Positions 1-4,645 of a DNA stretch of 9,346 bases are shown here, piece after piece. The first letter of the stretch is position 1. Each line of letters starts with the position of its first letter. The notes beneath the pieces are model-generated. The model searched no databases. It had not been told where the DNA came from and worked only from the letters and a program-made list of their open reading frames with translations. The stretch covers positions 1-9,346 of the forward strand of contig JASJBO010000280.1 of NCBI GenBank assembly GCA_030066475.1, given 5' to 3'. A program made the position numbers and the translations under genes. The DNA comes from Myxococcota bacterium. Lineage in GTDB: Bacteria; Myxococcota_A; UBA9160; PR03.

Positions 1-294
1 CCCGGACCCGACCACGTGCTGGTCGACGCGCGCACGATTCCCGCGATCGAGGTCCCGCAGACGCCCATCGTCGGAGGCGATGCGCGCGACGGCTCGATCG
101 CCGCCGCGTCGATCCTGGCCAAGGTACATCGCGACGCGATCATGCGGCGCCTCGACGAGGTGCATCCGGGCTACGGGCTGGGTCGGCACATGGGCTACGC
201 CACGGCCGACCACCTGGACGCGCTGCGGCGGCTGGGGCCGAGTCCGGTGCACCGGCGCTCGTTCGCGCCCTGCGCGCAGCCCACGCTCTGGTAG
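1..294 (+). CDS. rnhB: Ribonuclease HII, C-terminal part (5' end outside window)
   Basis: RNase HII nicks RNA-DNA hybrids and starts removal of single ribonucleotides from DNA, in the cytoplasm. The reading frame is open from base 1 with no credible start, so the N-terminus, including the first catalytic Asp-Glu pair, lies upstream of the window. The visible 97 residues align well with the E. coli C-terminal half. Two aspartates (codons 25-27 and 79-81) are exactly 18 residues apart, as Asp108 and Asp126 are in E. coli. They are followed by the signature [12 protein letters not shown], then [11 protein letters not shown] and the HRRSFAP terminal motif. The GTG at 16 is internal and not a start. 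The stop TAG lies 7 bp before truD, so the two are probably co-transcribed. The identity is secure; only the missing 5' end is uncertain. Confidence 0.95.
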   Translation, partial: PGPDHVLVDARTIPAIEVPQTPIVGGDARDGSIAAASILAKVHRDAIMRRLDEVHPGYGLGRHMGYATADHLDALRRLGPSPVHRRSFAPCAQPTLW

Positions 295-301
295 TGGCGG
301 G

Positions 302-1321
302 ATGGCGCGCTTCCTCGGACCCGACGACTTCGTGGTCGACGAGATCCCGCTCTACGCGCCGTCGGGGACCGGCGAGCACACCTTCGTCCGCGTCGAGAAG
401 CGCGGCGTCGACACCGAGTCGGTGGCGCGCGCGCTGGCGCGTGCGGCCCGCGTCCGCCCGCGCGACGTGGGCTACGCGGGCCGCAAGGATCGCCACGCGG
501 TCGCTCGCCAGTGGCTCTCGGTGCCGGGCCTCGATCCGGCGCGCGCCCGCGCCCTCGAGCTGCCGGGCGTTCGCGTGCTCGAGGCGCTGCCGCACCGCCA
601 CAAGCTGCGCACCGGGCAGCTGCGCGGCAATCGCTTCGCGCTGCGCCTGCACGGTGTCGACGACCGGAGCGGCGCGCGCGCGGCGCGGCTGGCCGAGCTG
701 GTGGCGCGCGGCATGCCCAACCGCTTCGGCGCCCAGCGCTTCGGACGCGACCGCGACAACGCGGCGCGCGCCCGGGCGCTGCTGCGCGGCGAGGCGGCGC
801 CGCGCGATCGGCGCGCCGCCCGCTTCCTGCTCTCGGCGCTCCAGGCGGAGGTGTTCAACGAGGTGCTGGCGCGCCGCCCGCTGCCGCTCGACGCGGTGGA
901 GCCCGGCGACGTGGCCCAGGTGTGCGCGTCGGGCGGACTCTTCCTGGTCGAGGACGCGGAGCGCGAGGGCGCGCGCGCGGCGCGCTTCGAGATCAGCGCG
1001 ACCGGTCCGATCGTCGGCGCGCGGATGGAGGCGCCCACCGGCGCCCCCGCCGAGCGCGAGCGCGCCGTGCTCGAAGCGCTCGGCCTGGACGATCCCGGGT
1101 CGTGGTCGCTTCCGCGCGGGATCCGGCTGCGCGGTGCGCGCCGCGCGCTGCGCGTTCGACCCGAGCGTGCCGAGCTCGAGTGCGAGGGCGGCGTGCTGCG
1201 GCTCGCGTTCACGCTGCCGTCCGGAAGCTATGCGACGGTGCTGGTGGAGGAGCTGCTGGGCGAGCCCGTTCCGCCCGTTCCGCCCGCTGTTTCCCCCGAA
1301 TCGGGGACGTCGGCTGGCTGA
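302..1321 (+). CDS. truD: tRNA pseudouridine(13) synthase TruD
   Basis: TruD converts uridine 13 of certain tRNAs (tRNA-Glu in E. coli) to pseudouridine. The 339-residue product is close to the 349 residues of the E. coli enzyme. The start is ATG 302, because the family's first conserved block (PDDFVVDEIPLY, like PEDFVVxE) begins at residue 7. The open frame extends further upstream only through rnhB and makes no family sense there. The catalytic Asp is D63 in YAGRKDRHAVARQW. The second signature, PNRFGAQRFG, is at residues 139-148, with Arg where E. coli has Tyr. The C-terminal block FTLPSGSYATVLVEELLG is present. Spacing before the ATG is GGCGGG with almost no gap, so the ribosome site is poor and translation may be coupled to rnhB. 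The last residues are a Pro-Val-rich tail (PVPPVPPA) encoded by a 9-bp tandem repeat, which is probably unstructured. Confidence 0.95.
   Translation: MARFLGPDDFVVDEIPLYAPSGTGEHTFVRVEKRGVDTESVARALARAARVRPRDVGYAGRKDRHAVARQWLSVPGLDPARARALELPGVRVLEALPHRHKLRTGQLRGNRFALRLHGVDDRSGARAARLAELVARGMPNRFGAQRFGRDRDNAARARALLRGEAAPRDRRAARFLLSALQAEVFNEVLARRPLPLDAVEPGDVAQVCASGGLFLVEDAEREGARAARFEISATGPIVGARMEAPTGAPAERERAVLEALGLDDPGSWSLPRGIRLRGARRALRVRPERAELECEGGVLRLAFTLPSGSYATVLVEELLGEPVPPVPPAVSPESGTSAG
1266..1288 (+). repeat. Short 9-bp tandem repeat at the end of truD
   Basis: CCCGTTCCG occurs twice in a row and then starts a third time. It encodes the Pro-Val-Pro-Pro tail of TruD, after the last conserved motif. 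It is probably slippage-generated low complexity with no catalytic role. Confidence 0.6.
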
Positions 1322-1347
1322 CGACGACCCCGCATCCGGGGTATGCT
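1318..1347 (+). promoter_or_regulatory. Candidate sigma-70-like promoter for cysK
   Basis: CTGACG (1318-1323) and TATGCT (1342-1347) are separated by 18 bp, each matching four of six positions of the TTGACA/TATAAT consensus. The -35 overlaps the truD stop codon. The predicted start, near 1354, would give cysK a leader of about 35 bases. The site fits the 67-bp gap between truD and cysK but rests on motif matching only. Confidence 0.4.
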
Positions 1348-1376
1348 GAGGCGCCTCGAGGACCTGGCAGCGCCCC

Positions 1377-1383
1377 GGAGGAG
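1377..1383 (+). promoter_or_regulatory. Strong ribosome binding site of cysK
   Basis: GGAGGAG lies 5 bases before ATG 1389. It fixes the cysK start and is one of the strongest ribosome sites in the window. Confidence 0.8.
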
Positions 1384-1388
1384 CCCCC

Positions 1389-2342
1389 ATGAACATCGCA
1401 GAGAACATCACCGAGCTGATCGGCCGGACTCCCCTGGTCCGCCTCAACCGCGTGAGCCGCGGCATCCCGGCGCAGGTGATCGCGAAGCTCGAGGGCCAGA
1501 ACCCGGCCAACAGCGTCAAGGATCGCATCGGCCTCGCGATGATCGAGGCCGCCGAGCGCGAGGGGGCGATCCAGCCCGGCAAGAACACCATCGTCGAGCC
1601 CACCAGCGGCAACACCGGGATCGCGCTGGCGTTCGTGGCCGCGGTCAAGGGCTATCAGTGCGTGCTGGTGATGCCCGACACGATGAGTCCCGAGCGCCGC
1701 GTCGTGCTGCGCGCCTTCGGCGCCAAGCTCGTCCTGACCGAGGGGGCCAAGGGCATGCGCGGCGCCGTGGAGAGGGCCGAGGAGATCGTCTCCCGCACCC
1801 CCGACGCCTTCATGCCGCAGCAGTTCCGCAATCCCGCCAATCCCGAGGTGCACCGCCGGACAACCGCCGAGGAGCTCTGGGGCGATACCGACGGCCGCAT
1901 CGACGCCCTGGTGGCGGGCGTCGGCACCGGCGGCACGATCACGGGGGTGGCCGAGGTGCTCAAGCAGCGCCGCCCCGAGTTCCGGGCGGTCGCCGTCGAG
2001 CCGGCCGCGAGCCCGGTGCTGTCGGGCGGCTCGCCCGGGCCCCACAAGATCCAGGGCATCGGCGCCGGCTTCATCCCCGACGTGCTCGATACCGAGCTGG
2101 TCGACGAGATCCTCACCGTCGACAACGACACGGCCTTCGAGATGGCGCGCCGCCTGGCTGCCGAAGAGGGGATCCTGTGCGGGATCTCCTCGGGCGCGAA
2201 CGTCGCGGCGGCACTGGAGTACGCGAAACGGCCCGAGAACGAGGGCAAGCTGATCGTGGCGATCATTCCCAGCTTCGGGGAGCGGTACCTGAACACGGAC
2301 CTCTTCGCGCCGTTCCGCTACGAGGGAAGTGACGACGCCTGA
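1389..2342 (+). CDS. cysK: Cysteine synthase A (O-acetylserine sulfhydrylase)
   Basis: This PLP enzyme makes L-cysteine from O-acetyl-L-serine and sulfide in the cytoplasm. The 317-residue length is typical. Visible motifs, in order, are NSVKDRIG with the PLP Schiff-base lysine K44, the substrate loop TSGNTG at 72-77, the phosphate-binding GTGGT at 179-183, [12 protein letters not shown] at 219-230 and the pyridine-nitrogen serine S267 in GISSGAN. The C-terminus [10 protein letters not shown] matches the CysK ending GERYLSTxLF, which favours CysK over CysM or cystathionine beta-synthase. A strong ribosome site precedes ATG 1389. The 3' end overlaps the carbonic anhydrase-like gene by 14 bp, so it is the first gene of a likely three-gene unit. 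No linked serine acetyltransferase (cysE) is seen in the window. Confidence 0.96.
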   Translation: MNIAENITELIGRTPLVRLNRVSRGIPAQVIAKLEGQNPANSVKDRIGLAMIEAAEREGAIQPGKNTIVEPTSGNTGIALAFVAAVKGYQCVLVMPDTMSPERRVVLRAFGAKLVLTEGAKGMRGAVERAEEIVSRTPDAFMPQQFRNPANPEVHRRTTAEELWGDTDGRIDALVAGVGTGGTITGVAEVLKQRRPEFRAVAVEPAASPVLSGGSPGPHKIQGIGAGFIPDVLDTELVDEILTVDNDTAFEMARRLAAEEGILCGISSGANVAAALEYAKRPENEGKLIVAIIPSFGERYLNTDLFAPFRYEGSDDA

Positions 2343-2895
2343 CTCGGACTCCGAAGCGGTCCCGGCGCACCAGCCGCTGGTCCTGCCCTATCGGGGTGCG
2401 CGCCCGCGCATCGCCGCGACGGCGTGGCTCGCCCCGACCGCCGTGGTGATCGGCGACGTCGAGATCGGCGCCGACACCAGCGTGTGGTTCGGCACCGTCG
2501 TGCGCGGCGACGTCCACCGGATTCGGATCGGCTCGCGCAGCAACCTCCAGGACCACTGCGTGGTCCACGTGACGCGCGACCTCCACGCCACCGAGATCGG
2601 CGACGAGGTCACCGTGGGGCACCGGGCCACGGTGCACGGCTGCCGGGTGCGCGACGGGGCGCTGGTGGGGATCGGCGCCGTCGTTCTGGACGGCGCCGAC
2701 GTGGGCGAGGAGGCGCTGGTGGCGGCCGGGGCGCTGGTCGCGCCGGGAACCAAGGTGCCCCCGCGCGCCCTGGTGCGCGGCATCCCCGCCCGCGTCGCCC
2801 GCACGCTCGACGCGGAGGAGGTCGATCGGCAGCGCCGGCGCACGCTCGACTACGTCGAGACCGCGCGCGCCTACGCCTCGGGAGCGGGGCGGTGA
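2329..2895 (+). CDS. Gamma-class carbonic anhydrase-like hexapeptide-repeat protein
   Basis: This is a left-handed beta-helix protein of the YrdA/PaaY/Cam group. Some members are zinc- or iron-dependent carbonic anhydrases and others have no demonstrated activity. The three metal-ligand histidines show the family spacing: H80, H98 and H103 (VVHVTRD, then GHRATVH). The conserved R59, D61, Q74 and D75 in [12 protein letters not shown] and NLQDH also match. Hexapeptide turns such as IGDVEIG and [14 protein letters not shown] run through residues 40-135, followed by a C-terminal helix (EEVDRQRRR onward) as in trimeric relatives. The start is GTG 2329; no other start codon occurs before the first helix turn. 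GAGGGA lies very close upstream, so translation is probably coupled to cysK, which it overlaps by 14 bp. The last 4 bp overlap the TetR gene. Acidic loop residues needed for fast catalysis in archaeal Cam are not obvious, so activity is unproven. Confidence 0.9.
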   Translation: MTTPDSDSEAVPAHQPLVLPYRGARPRIAATAWLAPTAVVIGDVEIGADTSVWFGTVVRGDVHRIRIGSRSNLQDHCVVHVTRDLHATEIGDEVTVGHRATVHGCRVRDGALVGIGAVVLDGADVGEEALVAAGALVAPGTKVPPRALVRGIPARVARTLDAEEVDRQRRRTLDYVETARAYASGAGR

Positions 2896-3545
2896 GCGGC
2901 GGGGCCAGTGCGGGCGGAGCGCCGCGCCGCCCGCGTCGCGCCGAGAAGAAGGCCCAGCAGCGCCAGCGCATCATGGAGTCGGCCCGTCTCGTGTTCTTCC
3001 GCGACGGCTTCATGGCGGCCAACCTCGACGAGGTGGCGCAGCGCGCAGGAGTCGCGAAGGGTACGCTCTACCGTTACTTCGACAACAAGGCCGAGCTCTA
3101 CGTCGCCATCCTCGCCGAGAACGGCGACGCCTTCGAGCACAAGATGCGCGAGGCGGTGAAGTCCGATGAGAGCGCGCCCGACCAGCTGCGCACCATCAGC
3201 CGCTTCTACCTGCGCCACTGGCTGTCGAACCGCGAGTACTTCCAGATCTTCTGGGCCCTCGAGAACGAGTCCGTGATCGGCGAGCTGCCACCTTCCGTCG
3301 TCGACCAGGTGAAGTCGCTGTGGGACGCGTGCCTGCGCATCCTGGCCGACGTGCTCGAGGGTGGCATCCGCGACGGCTCGTTCGCGCAGCACGACCCCTG
3401 GGAGATGGCCCACGTGTTGTGGACCCTCGGCAATGGACTGATCCAGGCCGAGGGCTCCGAGATCACGCGCAGCCTGCGCGGGCGCGACATCGAGTCGATG
3501 TTCCGCGACTCGGTGGAGGTGTTCCTGCGCGGGCTTAGGCCTTAG
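2892..3545 (+). CDS. TetR/AcrR-family transcriptional regulator
   Basis: This 217-residue one-component repressor-type regulator acts on DNA in the cytoplasm. After a basic N-terminal tail (RRPRRAEKKAQQRQ), the TetR DNA-binding domain covers about residues 24-70: ESARLVFFRDGF, then the helix-turn-helix LDEVAQRAGVAKGTLYRYF and NKAELY. The rest is an all-helical ligand-binding and dimer domain with no recognisable ligand signature. The start is GTG 2892, which overlaps the preceding stop as GTGA. GGGAG at 2880-2884 is well placed, 7 bases upstream. The frame is open further upstream, but only through the carbonic anhydrase gene. Tight coupling to cysK and the carbonic anhydrase-like gene implies co-expression. 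A palindrome at 3810-3822 in the next promoter region is a possible target, by inference only. Two repeat copies follow its stop codon. Confidence 0.92.
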   Translation: MSGGASAGGAPRRPRRAEKKAQQRQRIMESARLVFFRDGFMAANLDEVAQRAGVAKGTLYRYFDNKAELYVAILAENGDAFEHKMREAVKSDESAPDQLRTISRFYLRHWLSNREYFQIFWALENESVIGELPPSVVDQVKSLWDACLRILADVLEGGIRDGSFAQHDPWEMAHVLWTLGNGLIQAEGSEITRSLRGRDIESMFRDSVEVFLRGLRP

Positions 3546-3566
3546 AGGAGTTCGCTCGCCGGCTTT

Positions 3567-3618
3567 GTGGACTTCGCTCGGCTTCGCCTCGCTGCGCGCG
3601 CCTTTGGCGCTTGCGGGG
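3567..3618 (+). repeat. Dispersed 3'-end repeat, copy 1 (array A)
   Basis: This 52-bp unit starts GTGGACTTCGCTCGG and ends GGCGCTTGCGGGG. It begins 21 bp after the TetR stop codon and is identical to the copy at 3659-3710. It contains a hairpin GCGCC-TTT-GGCGC (3598-3610), which extends by three pairs (CGC/GCG) across a TT bulge. A linker beginning TGCCCGC follows. Confidence 0.85.
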
Positions 3619-3658
3619 TGCCCGCTTGGGGACGGGTTGCCGGCGCGGGCGCGTCTTG

Positions 3659-3710
3659 GTGGACTTCGCTCGGCTTCGCCTCGCTGCGCGCGCCTTTGGC
3701 GCTTGCGGGG
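3659..3710 (+). repeat. Dispersed 3'-end repeat, copy 2 (array A)
   Basis: All 52 bases are identical to copy 1, with a 92-bp unit spacing. The following bases (GGGAGCGAGTCGTTGC, 3723-3738) resemble the linker between copies 3 and 4 (GGGAGTCGTTGC). The linker is therefore part of the repeating unit. Confidence 0.85.
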
Positions 3711-3733
3711 GAGCTTCGAAGCGGGAGCGAGTC

Positions 3734-3757
3734 GTTGCTTCTGCAACCGTGTTTGAT
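3734..3757 (+). terminator. Weak terminator-like hairpin after array A
   Basis: GTTGC-TTCT-GCAAC is a perfect five-pair stem with a four-base loop, followed by a T-containing stretch (GTGTTTGATTCT). It could end transcription of the cysK-TetR unit. The short stem and interrupted T-run make it a weak candidate. Confidence 0.3.
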
Positions 3758-3797
3758 TCTCGGCTTGTCGTTTTCTGACGGGAATGTGGGTTCTCCG

Positions 3798-3826
3798 TTG
3801 ATCGTTGGGTGACCGTTGGTCATACT
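3798..3826 (+). promoter_or_regulatory. Promoter of the acyl carrier protein gene
   Basis: TTGATC (3798-3803) and CATACT (3821-3826) are separated by exactly 17 bp, each matching four of six consensus bases, within an AT-richer patch of this GC-rich window. The start would fall near 3833, leaving a leader of about 85 bases before ATG 3919. Confidence 0.5.
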
Positions 3827-3834
3827 GCCGGTCA
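3810..3834. promoter_or_regulatory. Operator-like palindrome overlapping the acpP -10 element
   Basis: TGACC-GTT-GGTCA (3810-3822) is a perfect five-base inverted repeat placed between the -35 and -10 and running into the -10. A third GGTCA half-site follows at 3830-3834. The position suits a repressor. The TetR-family regulator encoded 270 bp upstream is one possible binder, but nothing in the sequence proves it. Confidence 0.4.
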
Positions 3835-3877
3835 GCTCCCCGGTTCGAATCCCCCGCGCCCGTCCGATCCAGGCGGC

Positions 3878-3897
3878 CGATGTCGAGTTCGACATCG
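3878..3897 (+). promoter_or_regulatory. Perfect leader hairpin upstream of the acpP ribosome site
   Basis: CGATGTCG-AGTT-CGACATCG forms an uninterrupted eight-pair stem with a four-base loop. It ends 7 bases before the ribosome binding site AGGAGA (3905-3910). With no T-run after it, it is not an intrinsic terminator. It may stabilise the leader or affect ribosome access. Confidence 0.55.
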
Positions 3898-3918
3898 CGT
3901 CGCTAGGAGACCCCCGAA

Positions 3919-4164
3919 ATGCACGACCAACCCGCCCTGGCGCAGCGCGTCCGGGACCTGATCGCGGAGCGGCTCGGCATCGAGCGCCATCAGGCCCAGG
4001 CCGAGGTGAGCATCCTCGAGGACCTGGGTGCCGACTCGCTCGACGTCGTCGAGATGGTGATGGCGCTCGAGCAGACCTTCGATCTCGAGGTCCCGGACTC
4101 CGACGTGGAGATGATGCGCACGATCGGCGACGTCGAGCGCTACATCGAGTCCCGCATCCACTGA
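3919..4164 (+). CDS. acpP: Acyl carrier protein
   Basis: This small acidic protein carries acyl chains on a 4'-phosphopantetheine arm during fatty acid (or related lipid) synthesis in the cytoplasm. The 81 residues are the usual size. The attachment site is Ser40 in EDLGADSLDVVEMVMALE, almost identical to the E. coli AcpP signature EDLGADSLDTVELVMALE. It continues FDLEVPDSDVEMM, and the last helix is DVERYIESRIH. ATG 3919 is preceded by AGGAGA with an 8-base gap. The gene stands alone: no fabD, fabG, fabF or acpS is adjacent, which is unusual for a primary acpP. It could be a second ACP serving a dedicated pathway. It has its own promoter and structured leader, and converges with the minus-strand membrane-protein gene. 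Confidence 0.93.
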   Translation: MHDQPALAQRVRDLIAERLGIERHQAQAEVSILEDLGADSLDVVEMVMALEQTFDLEVPDSDVEMMRTIGDVERYIESRIH

Positions 4165-4203
4165 CGCGGCGCGGCAAGGAGGCCGACGCTTCGAGTTGGT
4201 CTC

Positions 4204-4233
4204 CGCGCAGCGAGTCGGAGGCGAGCGAAGTCC
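4204..4233 (-). repeat. Dispersed 3'-end repeat, diverged copy on minus strand
   Basis: Read on the minus strand, this 30-bp stretch begins GGACTTCGCTCG and matches the first 30 bases of the repeat core at 27 positions without gaps. It starts 6 bp beyond the stop codon of the minus-strand gene (4240-4545), in that gene's sense direction. The GCGCC hairpin arm of the full copies is missing. Seen from the other strand, CTCCG and CGGAG (4201-4205, 4216-4220) can pair. Confidence 0.7.
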
Positions 4234-4239
4234 GTTCGG

Positions 4240-4545
4240 CTACGCCCGCTTGCGGATGCCGGGGAGGACCCCCGTGTACGCTCCCGCCGCGACCGTGACG
4301 ATCGCGGCCACCAGGGCGAAGGGGACGCGGCCGCTCAGCGCCTCGCGCGCCACCGCCGCGCCGATCTCCTTCTCCTCCGCCGTGAGCTCGCCGCTCCCGG
4401 GCGGGAGCTGCGAGGCGGCGTCGATCATCTGCGGCAGCACCAGGACGAAGCAGAACAGCACGAAGAAGCCGAAAAAGTAGAGCAGCAGCAGCGTGAAGTG
4501 GGGCCGGAAGGGGACCGAACGCGTTTGGCGGGGCGGCGCGCTCAT
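4240..4545 (-). CDS. Small two-helix membrane protein of unknown function
   Basis: This 101-residue protein belongs to no family I recognise. Two strongly hydrophobic segments are visible, about residues 17-37 (FTLLLLYFFGFFVLFCFVLVL) described here by its Phe/Leu-rich core, and 74-96 (VPFALVAAIVTVAAGAY). Both termini are basic (R6, R9, R14; R98, K99, R100). The loop between the helices is acidic and Pro-rich (PPGSGELTAEEKE). The positive-inside rule places both ends in the cytoplasm and the loop outside. The reading frame is believable because membrane helices are not expected from a random shadow frame, nothing opposes it on the plus strand, and a promoter fits upstream. No Shine-Dalgarno sequence precedes ATG 4545, and the predicted transcript start is about 2 bases away, suggesting a leaderless mRNA. 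It is divergent from polA. Confidence 0.75.
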   Translation of the reverse strand: MSAPPRQTRSVPFRPHFTLLLLYFFGFFVLFCFVLVLPQMIDAASQLPPGSGELTAEEKEIGAAVAREALSGRVPFALVAAIVTVAAGAYTGVLPGIRKRA

Positions 4546-4553
4546 TGACCGAG

Positions 4554-4582
4554 ACGCTACGAAGGAGACCGATCCGAGTCAA
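4554..4582 (-). promoter_or_regulatory. Promoter of the minus-strand membrane-protein gene
   Basis: On the minus strand, TTGACT (4582-4577) and TAGCGT (4559-4554) are separated by 17 bp. The -35 matches five of six consensus bases. The expected start, near 4547, lies only about 2 bases before the ATG at 4545. Confidence 0.5.
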
Positions 4583-4590
4583 CCGCCCGC

Positions 4591-4619
4591 TTGACCGGCC
4601 CGGAGCGTCGACCTAGGCT
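4591..4619 (+). promoter_or_regulatory. Promoter of polA
   Basis: TTGACC (4591-4596) and TAGGCT (4614-4619) are separated by 17 bp. The -35 matches five of six consensus positions. It lies back to back with the minus-strand promoter, with 8 bp between the two -35 boxes. The leader would be about 20 bases, reaching a GGGAG ribosome site (4634-4638) and then GTG 4646. Confidence 0.55.
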
Positions 4620-4645
4620 CGTTTTCTGCCCCCGGGAGTTGTTGC

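Larger units (their letters stand above)
3546..3918. other. 373-bp gene-free region between the TetR gene and acpP
   Basis: No credible gene lies here; the short open frames run through repeat sequence. From left to right it holds two identical 52-bp repeats with linkers, a weak hairpin (3734-3747), a clearly AT-richer stretch (about 3731-3825), a promoter with an operator-like palindrome, a fragment resembling a tRNA 3' end (about 3842-3865) and a perfect leader hairpin just before the acpP ribosome site. Each is listed separately or discussed in the findings. Confidence 0.8.

Noticed and set aside
1299..1312. Terminator from the CCCCGAATCGGGG hairpin at the end of truD
   Set aside because: It is inside the coding sequence, the stem is only about five pairs and there is no T-run.
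140..1648. A 502-codon minus-strand frame over rnhB, truD and cysK
   Set aside because: It covers three well-supported plus-strand genes and shows only low-complexity Arg/Ala sequence.
3567..3710. A CRISPR array
   Set aside because: There are only two direct copies, the repeats are longer than CRISPR repeats, the linkers are related to each other instead of being unique spacers, and no cas genes are present.
3565..3812. Short frames of 63 and 81 codons in the TetR-acpP spacer, and minus frames with SEAKPSEVH-like text
   Set aside because: Their protein text comes from translating the DNA repeat; the same peptides recur wherever the repeat lies. They have no ribosome sites.
3776..3866. A complete long-arm tRNA gene
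   Set aside because: Six acceptor pairs can be drawn, but the T-arm has only two pairs and no standard D-arm or anticodon loop fits.
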